Positions 6,950 through 15,348 of a stretch of DNA of 64,000 nt are shown here, in pieces (position 1 is the stretch's first letter; each line of letters begins with the position of its first letter). The notes beneath the pieces were generated by a model that did no database searches, was not told where the DNA came from, and saw only the letters and a list, made by a program, of their open reading frames with translations. Both the position numbers and the translations under genes were made by a program. Source of the DNA: Viridibacillus sp050279675 (lineage in GTDB: Bacteria; Bacillota; Bacilli; Bacillales_A; Planococcaceae); NCBI RefSeq assembly GCF_050279675.1, contig NZ_JBNNUK010000020.1, positions 1 through 64,000 of the forward strand, written 5' to 3'.

Positions 6950-8662
6950 ATGGTTAAGACTTTACCAAAAGTAGATGTTGTAACGGTAGGGGTTGGTTGG
7001 ACCGGAGGAATTATTGCTGCAGAATGTGCAAAAGCCGGTCTAAAAGTAGTAGGGCTTGAACGTGGACAGAAACGGGGTACATCGGATTATCAGCAAATTC
7101 ATGACGAATATCGATATGCTATACGTTATGATTTGATGCAAGATTTATCGCGTGAGACGATAACATTCCGTAATAATCGGAAAATGAAGGCATTACCAAT
7201 GCGTCAATTAGGATCCTTCTTGTTAGGAGAAGGTTTAGGAGGATCAGGAACGCACTGGAATGGACAAACATTCCGCTTTTTACCCTATGATTTTCAAATA
7301 AAAACAATGACTGAAAAAAAATATGGTAAGAATAAGTTAAGTACCGATTATTTAATTCAAGATTGGGGTTTAACTTACGATGAACTTGAGCCGTATTTTG
7401 ATACATTTGAGAAAACAACTGGTATTTCAGGTGATGGTAAAAATAAGCATGGCGGTAAGAGATCAAATCCATATCCTACACCTGCGATGAAAACAACGCC
7501 CCTTTTAAAAAAATTTGAGAAGGCAAGTGGGAAATTAGGTTATAGCCCATATATGATGCCGTCTGCTAATTTGTCGGAACCATACAAAAACCCCGATGGT
7601 GAACAAATAAATGCCTGTCAATATTGTGGCTTCTGTGAACGTTTTGGCTGTGAATACGGGGCAAAAACATCACCAGAAATTACTGTTGTTCCAACAGCGA
7701 CTAAAACAGGGAACTTCGAACCCCGATTTCATGCCAATGTTGTAGAGGTTATAAAAAAGGGCAATAAAGCAACAGGTGTTAAATATCTAGATACAATATC
7801 AGGTGAAGAATTTATTCAGCCAGCTGATGTAGTAGTGCTAACAAGCTATGTCATGAATAATGCAAAATTACTTATGGTATCGAATATCGGTGAAATGTAT
7901 GACCCGACAACAGGAAAAGGAACATTAGGTCGGAATTATTGCTATCAAATTTTACCTGGTGCTTCAGGCTTTTTTGATGAACAATATAATACATTTATGG
8001 GTGCAGGTGCTTTAGGTATGTGTTTTGATGATTTAAATGGTGATAATTTTGATCACTCAGATTTAAAATTCATTCATGGTGCTAATGTCGCTTTAACGCA
8101 AACGGGCACGAGACCAATTGGTACAAATCCTATTTTACCTGATACCCCAACTTGGGGAGCAGAGTTTAAAAAGCAATCTATTGAAAATTTTACCCGCTCA
8201 TTAGGCGTTGGTGGTCAAGGTGCATCAATGCCTCATAAAGAGAACTATTTATCGTTAGATAATGTGTATAAAGATTCTTATGGTGTCCCATTATTACAAA
8301 TGACGTATAACTTTACAGATCAAGACAAAGCATTACACAAACATATTTCGAAAAAATGTGGAGATATTTTAAAAGAGATGGGCGCGAAAACAGTTGTAGT
8401 CAATTCAGATCTTGACCAATATAATATTGTCCCTTATCAATCGACTCATAATACTGGTGGAACCGTTATGAGTTTAACACCAGAGGAAGGTGTTGTGAAC
8501 AACTACTTACAACATTGGAATGTTGATAATTTATTCGTGGTAGGTGCTGGGAATTTCTCGAATAATAGTGGCTACAATCCTACTGGGACAGTTGGTGCTT
8601 TATCCTATCGCTGTGCTGAAGGTATTATCAAATACAGTAAAAAGGGCGGCTCGCTCGTTTAA
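6950..8662 (+). CDS. FAD-dependent GMC oxidoreductase, large subunit (gluconate/glucose dehydrogenase type)
   Basis: 570 residues. N-terminal FAD site VGVGWTGG (about residues 13-20), GMC motif GLGGSGTHWNGQ (about 95-106), and C-terminal catalytic region with STHNTGG and GNFSNNSGYNPTGT. A cysteine cluster C223-x2-C226-x2-C229-x4-C234 is of the kind seen in bacterial FAD-glucose dehydrogenases that hold a [3Fe-4S] cluster. It has no signal of its own, so co-export with the Tat-tagged small subunit is expected. It should oxidise a sugar or polyol on the outer face of the membrane; substrate and electron acceptor are not deducible. Part of a tight operon with tatA-tatC. Confidence 0.88.
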   Translation: MVKTLPKVDVVTVGVGWTGGIIAAECAKAGLKVVGLERGQKRGTSDYQQIHDEYRYAIRYDLMQDLSRETITFRNNRKMKALPMRQLGSFLLGEGLGGSGTHWNGQTFRFLPYDFQIKTMTEKKYGKNKLSTDYLIQDWGLTYDELEPYFDTFEKTTGISGDGKNKHGGKRSNPYPTPAMKTTPLLKKFEKASGKLGYSPYMMPSANLSEPYKNPDGEQINACQYCGFCERFGCEYGAKTSPEITVVPTATKTGNFEPRFHANVVEVIKKGNKATGVKYLDTISGEEFIQPADVVVLTSYVMNNAKLLMVSNIGEMYDPTTGKGTLGRNYCYQILPGASGFFDEQYNTFMGAGALGMCFDDLNGDNFDHSDLKFIHGANVALTQTGTRPIGTNPILPDTPTWGAEFKKQSIENFTRSLGVGGQGASMPHKENYLSLDNVYKDSYGVPLLQMTYNFTDQDKALHKHISKKCGDILKEMGAKTVVVNSDLDQYNIVPYQSTHNTGGTVMSLTPEEGVVNNYLQHWNVDNLFVVGAGNFSNNSGYNPTGTVGALSYRCAEGIIKYSKKGGSLV

Positions 8663-8679
8663 TAAAGGAGGAAGGCAAT

Positions 8680-8874
8680 ATGTTTAGTCCATCAGCAATC
8701 GGCATACCAGGTTTAATCATTATTTTAGTTATTGTTCTCATTGTCTTTGGTCCAAAAAAATTGCCAGAAATCGGCTCGGCAGTCGGGAAAACTTTTGCAG
8801 AATTCAAGAAGTCTACCAAGGGATTAATGGATGACGACGATGAAACACCACCTGAAAAGAAAAAAGAGATTTAG
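8680..8874 (+). CDS. tatA: Twin-arginine translocase subunit TatA
   Basis: 64 residues: one N-terminal membrane helix, the FGPKKLPE hinge, an amphipathic helix (IGSAVGKTFAEFKK) and an acidic/basic tail. TatA oligomers form the passage for folded proteins. Perfect AAAGGAGG ribosome binding site; 17 bp after the dehydrogenase and 15 bp before tatC. The linkage to a twin-arginine substrate resembles phoD-tatAd-tatCd of B. subtilis and suggests a minimal TatA-TatC system mainly serving this dehydrogenase. Confidence 0.95.
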   Translation: MFSPSAIGIPGLIIILVIVLIVFGPKKLPEIGSAVGKTFAEFKKSTKGLMDDDDETPPEKKKEI

Positions 8875-8889
8875 GTAAGTATTTAGCCT

Positions 8890-9771
8890 ATGGATCCTTA
8901 TGAAAATAACAATAAAAAAATATTGAGCCCTTTAGACAAAGAACCTTATGAGCCAGAGACAACAATAAAAAAGGCATTAGCAGACAAGGAACAAGAAACT
9001 GTCGTTGCTTCAACATTACCCTCTACTGATTCATCTGCTACTGAATGGGTAGTCAAAGATGTGGTTAAATCATTATTTGATCATTTAGCAGATTTACGTA
9101 AGCAGCTAATTAAAGGATTAGCGGTTTTTCTCTTTTTCTTTTTTGTTGTATTTGCAACAGTTAACTGGTGGTTTCCTTTTATTACGAAAGGAAATTCACT
9201 TGTTATTTTAGGACCGTTAGAGGTTGTGAAGTTTTATATGTCAATCTCTAGTACTATGGCTCTTGGGTTAGCCTTACCTTTTTTAATGCATTTCTTATGG
9301 AGTTTTATAAAACCGGGATTAAAGGAAAATGAGAGTCGTTTTCTAGGGATGTATTCTCCAGTCATGTTGTTCCTATTTTTACTTGGCATTTCTTTTGGTT
9401 TTTTTGTAGTTAACCCACTTAGCTATAAATTTCTAATCAGTATCGGTCAGGCGAATTTTGATGTTATGGTATCGGCGAGTGAGTATATGCATTTCTTAAT
9501 AATGACAACTGTACCCGTTGGCATTTTATTTGAGTTGCCGATTGTCGCTCTATTTTTATCTTCAATTGGTTTACTTACAGCGGATATAATGAAAGCGATT
9601 CGAAAATGGGCATATGTATTTATGGCTGTTTTTGCATCAATGACTACGCCACCGGATTTTGTTAGTCATTTATTAGTTTTAATACCGTTGATTTTGCTAT
9701 ATGAGATCAGTATTTTTTTAGTTAAGAAAATAGAACGTAAACAAATGTTGAAGAATGCAATTAGCGAGTAA
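8890..9771 (+). CDS. tatC: Twin-arginine translocase subunit TatC, with N-terminal extension
   Basis: 293 residues, about 50 more than usual for Bacillus TatC. The conserved core begins near residue 60 (SLFDHLADLRKQLIKG) and contains six predicted membrane helices, with FIKPGLKENESRF and GILFELPIVALFL as family segments. TatC recognises the twin-arginine signal. The first 55 or so residues are polar, repetitive in acidic residues and not found in typical TatC; no better start with a ribosome binding site was seen, though the site for this ATG (AGGTAAG, distant) is poor. Ends the dehydrogenase-tat operon. Confidence 0.9.
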   Translation: MDPYENNNKKILSPLDKEPYEPETTIKKALADKEQETVVASTLPSTDSSATEWVVKDVVKSLFDHLADLRKQLIKGLAVFLFFFFVVFATVNWWFPFITKGNSLVILGPLEVVKFYMSISSTMALGLALPFLMHFLWSFIKPGLKENESRFLGMYSPVMLFLFLLGISFGFFVVNPLSYKFLISIGQANFDVMVSASEYMHFLIMTTVPVGILFELPIVALFLSSIGLLTADIMKAIRKWAYVFMAVFASMTTPPDFVSHLLVLIPLILLYEISIFLVKKIERKQMLKNAISE

Positions 9772-9786
9772 ATAGCGCAACTAGAT

Positions 9787-9826
9787 GACCTTTCAGATAA
9801 TCGAGTTATTTGAAGGGTCTTTTTAT
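9787..9826 (+). terminator. Terminator after tatC
   Basis: GACCTTTCAGATAA (9787-9800) pairs with 9806-9819, allowing G-U pairs, followed by TTTTTATT. Confidence 0.85.
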
Positions 9827-9907
9827 TCGCAAATCAATATAATACTTTTTAAGCATATTTTTTTACATAGCAAACCTTGAAACATATTATTATTGAATAA
9901 GCATAAC

Positions 9908-9947
9908 TTGCATTCTATGAGAATATATTTTATTGTTTACGCTTTCA
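9908..9947 (+). promoter_or_regulatory. glpFK promoter with probable cre (CcpA) site
   Basis: TTGCAT (9908-9913) and TATTGT (9931-9936) with a 17-base spacer form a plausible promoter. TGTTTACGCTTTCA (9934-9947) differs from the cre consensus TGWNANCGNTNWCA at one position and overlaps the -10, so carbon catabolite repression by CcpA is expected. No GlpP-type antiterminator hairpin was recognised. Confidence 0.55.
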
Positions 9948-9978
9948 TTATATCGTTATTAAGAAGGAGGAGTACGAT

Positions 9979-10776
9979 ATGTCAACTTTTATGGCTGAGA
10001 TGGTAGGGACAATGATTTTGATATTGTTCGGGGGCGGCGTGGTTGCGGCTGTTTCTTTGAAAGGTTCTAAAGGAAAAGATGGTGGCTGGATTGTTATTAC
10101 AGTTGCTTGGGGTCTTGCAGTAGCTATGGCTGCATTTGCAGTTGGAGGGATAAGTGGTGCACATTTAAATCCTGCATTAACAATTGCATTAGCAACGATT
10201 GGAAAGTTTGAGTGGGCAGATGTTCCAATGTTCATACTTGCTCAAATGATTGGAGCGATTATCGGGGCTATTTTAGTCTACTTAACTTATTTAGCACATT
10301 GGAAACCAACTGAAGATCCGGATGCTAAACTAAGTGTATTTTGTACAGCGCCAGCATATAATCATCCGTTATCAAATTTAACAACGGAAATGATTGGCAC
10401 ATTTATCTTAGTTCTTGGTATTTTAGCTATAGGCACAAATAATATTACAGATGGCTTAAATCCCTTAATAGTAGGTGCTTTAATTATCGTAATTGGTATG
10501 GCACTTGGTGGCCCAACCGGGTATGCTATTAATCCAGCACGTGATTTAGGGCCTCGTATAGCACATTTCTTCCTACCGATTCCAGGGAAAAGAGATTCCA
10601 ACTGGAGTTATTCATGGGTACCGGTAGTCGGTCCGATTATTGGTGGATTATTTGGAGCATTATTTTATAAGCAAGTTTTTGAAGGAGAAAATAGTATCAC
10701 ATTTTGGATAGTTGGAGTAATCGTGCTGGCAATTTTCGTAGGAGCACAATTTACAGTGAATAAAGTTGTAAGATAG
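9979..10776 (+). CDS. glpF: Glycerol uptake facilitator (aquaglyceroporin)
   Basis: 265-residue channel of the MIP family. Two pore motifs are visible: HLNPALT in the first half and AINPARD in the second; the Asp after the second NPAR is the glycerol-facilitator type rather than water-only aquaporin. Six membrane helices are predicted. It lets glycerol in by diffusion, and the kinase downstream traps it. Start preceded by AAGGAGGAG. glpK follows after 30 bp. Confidence 0.95.
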   Translation: MSTFMAEMVGTMILILFGGGVVAAVSLKGSKGKDGGWIVITVAWGLAVAMAAFAVGGISGAHLNPALTIALATIGKFEWADVPMFILAQMIGAIIGAILVYLTYLAHWKPTEDPDAKLSVFCTAPAYNHPLSNLTTEMIGTFILVLGILAIGTNNITDGLNPLIVGALIIVIGMALGGPTGYAINPARDLGPRIAHFFLPIPGKRDSNWSYSWVPVVGPIIGGLFGALFYKQVFEGENSITFWIVGVIVLAIFVGAQFTVNKVVR

Positions 10777-10806
10777 AATAATAAATTAAATTCTGGAGGT
10801 CATCAT

Positions 10807-12300
10807 ATGACAAAAAAGTATATTCTGGCATTAGACCAAGGTACTACAAGCTCACGTGCAATTTTATTTGACGAAGAAGGCAATATTTTTAATAGTGCTC
10901 AACAGGAATTTCCGCAATATTTCCCACAATCAGGATGGGTAGAGCATAATGCAGAGCAAATTTGGAGCTCAATTTCATCTGTCATAGCTGGTGTCCTTTC
11001 AGAGAAAAATGTCCATGCAGATCAAGTACAAGGGATTGGTATCACCAATCAACGTGAAACAACAGTTGTTTGGGATAAAAATACGGGAGTACCAGTGCAT
11101 AATGCTATTGTATGGCAATCACGCCAAACAGCAGGCATTTGTGAAGAGTTGAAAGAGAAAGGTTATAATGATTTATTTAGAGATAAAACGGGATTACTTA
11201 TTGATGCATACTTCTCAGGCACAAAAGTGAAATGGATATTAGATAATGTTGAAGGGGCAAGAGAAAAAGCTGAGAATGGTGATTTATTATTCGGTACGAT
11301 TGATACATGGCTGATCTGGAAACTTACCGATGGGAAAGTACATGTAACCGACTATTCGAATGCTTCTAGAACATTAATGTATAATATTTACGACTTGGAA
11401 TGGGATGAAGAGCTATTAGAGATTTTGGGAGTCCCAGCATCAATGCTGCCAGAAGTTCGGCCTTCATCTGAAGTGTATGGTTTAACGGATGGAAATCACT
11501 TTTTTGGTCAAGAAGTACCTATTGCTGGTATTGCGGGTGACCAACAAGCTGCTTTATTCGGCCAAGCTTGTTTTGAAAGTGGTATGGTGAAAAATACTTA
11601 TGGCACAGGTTGCTTTATGCTTATGAACACAGGTGAAAAGGCTGTTAAATCCGATAACGGTTTGTTAACAACAATTGCTTGGGGAATAGACGGTAAAGTA
11701 GAGTATGCATTAGAGGGTAGTATTTTCGTAGCAGGCTCAGCTATTCAATGGTTACGTGATGGTTTACGGATGTTCCATGATTCAAAAGAAAGTGAGCGCT
11801 ATGCAGAAAAGGTTGACTCGACTGATGGTGTATATGTTGTTCCAGCATTCGTTGGGTTGGGTACACCATATTGGGATAGTGACGTACGTGGTGCTGTATT
11901 CGGTTTAACACGTGGTACAGAAAAAGAGCATTTCATACGCGCAACACTTGAGTCATTAGCGTATCAAACAAAAGATGTGCTGGGTGCTATGGAAGCAGAT
12001 TCAGGAATCTCGTTAAAAACATTACGAGTGGATGGCGGAGCTGTCATGAATAATTTGTTAATGCAATTCCAAGCAGATTTACTTGATGTTCCAGTAGAGC
12101 GTCCATCAATTAATGAAACTACAGCACTCGGTGCAGCGTATTTAGCTGGATTGGCAGTTGGATTCTGGAAGGATCGCGATGAGATTTCGAAATACTGGAA
12201 TTTAGATACGCAATTCAGTCCGAATATGGAAGAAGATAGACGTGAAGATTTATATAAAGGCTGGAAAAAGGCTATACATGCAGCCCAAGCGTTTAAATAA
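10807..12300 (+). CDS. glpK: Glycerol kinase
   Basis: 497 residues, normal length. FGGY-family ATPase: N-terminal LALDQGTTSSRAILF phosphate-binding segment, GITNQRETTVVWD, and C-terminal LRVDGGAVMNNLLMQFQADLL. Makes glycerol-3-phosphate from glycerol and ATP. H231 in NHFFGQEVPIAG aligns with the histidine that HPr phosphorylates in enterococcal and Bacillus GlpK, so activity is probably raised by the PTS when preferred sugars are absent, matching the cre site upstream. glpD is not in the window. A terminator lies 18 bp after the stop. Confidence 0.97.
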   Translation: MTKKYILALDQGTTSSRAILFDEEGNIFNSAQQEFPQYFPQSGWVEHNAEQIWSSISSVIAGVLSEKNVHADQVQGIGITNQRETTVVWDKNTGVPVHNAIVWQSRQTAGICEELKEKGYNDLFRDKTGLLIDAYFSGTKVKWILDNVEGAREKAENGDLLFGTIDTWLIWKLTDGKVHVTDYSNASRTLMYNIYDLEWDEELLEILGVPASMLPEVRPSSEVYGLTDGNHFFGQEVPIAGIAGDQQAALFGQACFESGMVKNTYGTGCFMLMNTGEKAVKSDNGLLTTIAWGIDGKVEYALEGSIFVAGSAIQWLRDGLRMFHDSKESERYAEKVDSTDGVYVVPAFVGLGTPYWDSDVRGAVFGLTRGTEKEHFIRATLESLAYQTKDVLGAMEADSGISLKTLRVDGGAVMNNLLMQFQADLLDVPVERPSINETTALGAAYLAGLAVGFWKDRDEISKYWNLDTQFSPNMEEDRREDLYKGWKKAIHAAQAFK

Positions 12301-12317
12301 TAGTTATACACATGTAG

Positions 12318-12350
12318 CAGTTCCCTTTTCAAAGGTGAACTGCTTTTTTG
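12318..12350 (+). terminator. Terminator after glpK
   Basis: GCAGTTC (12318-12324) pairs with GAACTGC (12337-12343), followed by six T's. Confidence 0.85.
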
Positions 12351-12524
12351 ATAGCATTTTGTGTATAGTGGGGATAAAAATGTGTATAGTGGATAAAAAA
12401 GATTTTTATTGATATTAATTTAGTCCTCTTTGGTTAATTAATAGGCTTTTTCACTGTTTTTTTAAAAGAATGTGGATAACTCTAAGAATATTGTTAATAG
12501 TTTTAGTGGAGAATAGTATTTCAG

Positions 12525-12558
12525 AGAAAGGGAATCATATGATTTCCCTTTCTTTTTG
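12525..12558 (+). terminator. Orphan terminator-like hairpin
   Basis: The arm at 12525-12538 (AGAAAGGGAATCAT) pairs with 12539-12553 with one bulged base, followed by TTTTTG. No gene precedes it on either strand, so it may shield the next gene from read-through or be left from a lost gene. Confidence 0.5.
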
Positions 12559-12664
12559 TATGATAAAAAAGCCGTGAAAAATACGAAGATTATGTTACGC
12601 TAAAGTAAAGGTAATATTTTTAAGAGAAATGCATGCTTAATGTAGAAATGGAGAAGGTTGTTGT

Positions 12665-13960
12665 ATGGTAAATATTTTTCAAGGGCATTACAAAGCGAAG
12701 TTAAAAAATCCTCAAGATGTCCTCGCATATATTGAGGACGGAGCAGATATTATTATACCAATATCGAATGGAGAACCAGTAAAGCTATTGGATGTTTTGG
12801 AAGAGAACGCAGAATACTTAAAAGATGTGCGTATTCATCAGATGTTAACGATGCATCCACGTAAATATATAGACGGAGCTTATAAAGGGCACTTATCACA
12901 TGTCTCATACTTTTTGAGTGGTGCTACACGTAAGGCTTATCATAATGGGCATTGTGAATTAATGCCAAATTATTTTCATGAAGTACCACGTATTATGAAG
13001 GATTATACGAAAGCATCTCTTGTAATGGCAGTTGCTTCACCAATGGATGAGCACGGATATTTTACTCTTGGAACACAAGCCGATTATGCTGCATGTTTTA
13101 TAGGTAATGCTCCCTTTTTCTTGGAAGTAAATGAGCATATGCCAAGAACGTTTGGCCAAAATTTAATACATATTAGCCAAATAGAAGGCTTTATTGAGCA
13201 TCATACACCGCTTGTGAAAAATCCGGAACCAGTAATCGAAGAAAAAGACATACGAATTGCAGAATATGTTGCAGAATATATTAAAAACGGTGATACATTG
13301 CAAGCTGGGATAGGGTCGATTCCAAATGCAGTTATTAGTTTACTAAATGATCATCGCCATTTAGGTATTCATACGGAACTGATAACGGACGGGGTAGTTG
13401 GTTTAGTGGAGAAAGGTGTAGTCGATGGGTCTCAGAAGAAAACGAATAAGGGGAAAATCGTCGGTACTTTTGCGTTAGGGACGGATAAGTTATATGAATT
13501 CCTGCATAATAATCCGATTGTTGAATTCCAAACAGTTGATGTGACGAACGATCCGCGCTTAATTGCCAAAGAGGATAATATCGTTTCTATCAATGCCACA
13601 ACGGAAGTGGACATATATGGTCAATGCGCCTCTGAAACAGTTGCAGGCAAGTATTATTCTTCCACTGGTGGGCAATTTGATTTTGCACGTGGAGCAAATT
13701 TTGCGGAAAATGGTCGTGGATTTATATGCATGCATTCGACTACGAAAAACGATACGATATCGAGAATAAAAGTTTTATTAACAAGCGGCTCAGTCGTAAC
13801 AACCTCCAAAAATGAAGTAGATAAGGTAGTAACTGAGTATGGTGTAGCCGAGCTAAAAGGCAAATCGATATCAGCGAGGGCGAAGGCGCTAATCGAAATT
13901 GCTCATCCAAAATTTAAGGACGAGCTTATATTTGAAGCAAAAAAACTAAATCTAATGTAA
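12665..13960 (+). CDS. Acyl-CoA transferase / acetyl-CoA hydrolase family (4-hydroxybutyrate CoA-transferase-like)
   Basis: 431 residues. Two-domain CoA-transferase fold: N-terminal region with MLTMHP and DEHGYFTLG, glycine-rich GIGSIPNAV, then NATTEVDIYGQCASE, whose Glu is at the position of the catalytic glutamate that forms the glutamyl-CoA thioester. C-terminal VVTEYGVAELKGKS and IAHPKF are typical of 4-hydroxybutyrate and butyrate:acetate CoA-transferases. It moves CoA between short acids; exact acids unknown. Start follows GGAGAAGG. A single gene with its own terminator. A second, longer CoA-transferase of the Cat1 type lies at 40824-42344. Confidence 0.85.
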   Translation: MVNIFQGHYKAKLKNPQDVLAYIEDGADIIIPISNGEPVKLLDVLEENAEYLKDVRIHQMLTMHPRKYIDGAYKGHLSHVSYFLSGATRKAYHNGHCELMPNYFHEVPRIMKDYTKASLVMAVASPMDEHGYFTLGTQADYAACFIGNAPFFLEVNEHMPRTFGQNLIHISQIEGFIEHHTPLVKNPEPVIEEKDIRIAEYVAEYIKNGDTLQAGIGSIPNAVISLLNDHRHLGIHTELITDGVVGLVEKGVVDGSQKKTNKGKIVGTFALGTDKLYEFLHNNPIVEFQTVDVTNDPRLIAKEDNIVSINATTEVDIYGQCASETVAGKYYSSTGGQFDFARGANFAENGRGFICMHSTTKNDTISRIKVLLTSGSVVTTSKNEVDKVVTEYGVAELKGKSISARAKALIEIAHPKFKDELIFEAKKLNLM

Positions 13961-13968
13961 GAAATACT

Positions 13969-14000
13969 AAACCCGTTTTTTAATTAAACGGGTTTTTTTG
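13969..14000 (+). terminator. Terminator after the CoA-transferase
   Basis: AAACCCGTTT (13969-13978) pairs with AAACGGGTTT (13986-13995), followed by T's. Confidence 0.88.
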
Positions 14001-14132
14001 ATGAATTATAAACATTGTTCACGATATCAAAATGGCATGTTACATATATATACCTATAAGAGAGAAAAAATTATGTTAGGAAAAGCTAAGTATAAAAATA
14101 TATTTTCAAAAATAAATAGATAGGAGACGCTT

Positions 14133-15281
14133 ATGATGAAGGAGCAGTTAACATTACTTGAACCACAATTGAAAAGTGTTTTTAAGTATCTGCATGAAAA
14201 TCCTGAAATTAGCTGGAAAGAAAGGCGGACTACAGATTATATTAAAGGAATATTAGAACAAGAAGGGTACGAGGTGCATACGTTTGCAGATAGTACTGGT
14301 TTATATGTGGAAATCGGTGAGGGTAGACCGGTTGTAGGGCTAAGAACTGATATCGATGCCTTATGGCAAGAAATTGATGGGGAATATCAGGCGCATCACT
14401 CTTGTGGACATGATGCGCATATGACAATGGTGATTGGTGTTTTACTATTATTAAAGCGCTTGAAAAGAACGTGGCGAGGAACCATTCGGGTATTATTCCA
14501 ACCTGCTGAGGAAAAAGGACAGGGAGCGTTGTCCTTTGTTGATCGTGGATTGGTCGACGATATGGATTATTTATTTGGAGTACATGTCCGGCCGGTGCAG
14601 GAGCTACGTGATGGCACATTTTGTCCAGCGCTATATCATGGTGCATCCAGACTATTAAGTGGGCAAATTAACGGAGTGGAATCACATGCTGCAAGACCCC
14701 ATTTAGGTAAAAATGCCATTGAAATTGGAGCAAGCTTAATCGAAGCACTAAAAACGATTCATATAGATACAATGATTCCATTTTCGGTAAAAGTAACGAA
14801 ATTTCAAGCGGGTGGAGAATCAGGGAATATAATTCCGGCGAAAGCCTATTTCACGATTGATGTTCGTGCTCAAACGAATGAAGGAATCGAGCAGTTGCAT
14901 GATGGCATAGAGCGTACCATAAGAGCAATTGAATCGTTATATGAAGTGTCAATAGATTTACAAGAACAAGTTAGGGTTGCAGCAGCTGAAGTAGATGACG
15001 AAGCAAAGGATATAATTGAGCAAGCAATTATTGAATCAGTAGGTGAAGAGTATTTGCGTCCCCCTGTTATTACACCAGGTGGTGAGGATTTTCATTTTTA
15101 TACGGTTAAAAGGGCAAATGTAAAGGCAGCAATGTTAGGGCTTGGTTGCGGATTAACTCCAGGTTTACATCATCCGCAAATGACTTTTAATAAGGCTCAG
15201 TTGATTGTTGGAGTAGAAATTTTGGCACGAACAGTATTAGGTGCATTTGCACATGCAGAAAAGGAAGCCCTCTCTTGCTGA
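14133..15281 (+). CDS. M20-family amidohydrolase (possible N-succinyl/N-acyl-amino-acid hydrolase)
   Basis: 382 residues of the metal-dependent M20 family. Visible metal/catalytic motifs: RTDIDALW, SCGHDAHMT, FQPAEEKGQGA, VHVRPVQ, SHAARPH in the dimerisation domain, and LHHPQM near the C-terminus. Such enzymes remove acyl groups from N-acyl amino acids; it resembles AmhX of B. subtilis. The next gene, 67 bp downstream, is an N-succinylamino-acid racemase, which suggests this hydrolase removes succinyl from the L-isomer. Start follows AGGAG; a second ATG directly after could also be used. Confidence 0.85.
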   Translation: MMKEQLTLLEPQLKSVFKYLHENPEISWKERRTTDYIKGILEQEGYEVHTFADSTGLYVEIGEGRPVVGLRTDIDALWQEIDGEYQAHHSCGHDAHMTMVIGVLLLLKRLKRTWRGTIRVLFQPAEEKGQGALSFVDRGLVDDMDYLFGVHVRPVQELRDGTFCPALYHGASRLLSGQINGVESHAARPHLGKNAIEIGASLIEALKTIHIDTMIPFSVKVTKFQAGGESGNIIPAKAYFTIDVRAQTNEGIEQLHDGIERTIRAIESLYEVSIDLQEQVRVAAAEVDDEAKDIIEQAIIESVGEEYLRPPVITPGGEDFHFYTVKRANVKAAMLGLGCGLTPGLHHPQMTFNKAQLIVGVEILARTVLGAFAHAEKEALSC

Positions 15282-15348
15282 AAATAGTATATTAGCGTAT
15301 GTTTTATTAAAACGTTAATCTAGATTCGGTAGTGGAAGGTGCGGTAGT

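Larger units (their letters stand above)
12301..12664. other. Gene-free stretch with two terminator-like hairpins and DnaA-box-like sites
   Basis: Besides the glpK terminator and a second hairpin at 12525-12558, this AT-rich stretch holds a perfect DnaA-box sequence TGTGGATAA (12471-12479), a one-mismatch copy AGTGGATAA (12388-12396) and the near-repeat GTGTATAGTGG(G)GATAAAAA. No credible gene was found. It may be remnant DNA or a regulatory spacer. Confidence 0.4.

Noticed and set aside
12471..12580. 35-codon frame starting MWITLRILL
   Set aside because: No ribosome binding site, and it runs through the hairpin at 12525-12558.
14074..14124. Possible 16-codon leader peptide before the M20 gene
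   Set aside because: Short, Lys- and Ile-rich, poor ribosome binding site and no attenuator structure around it.
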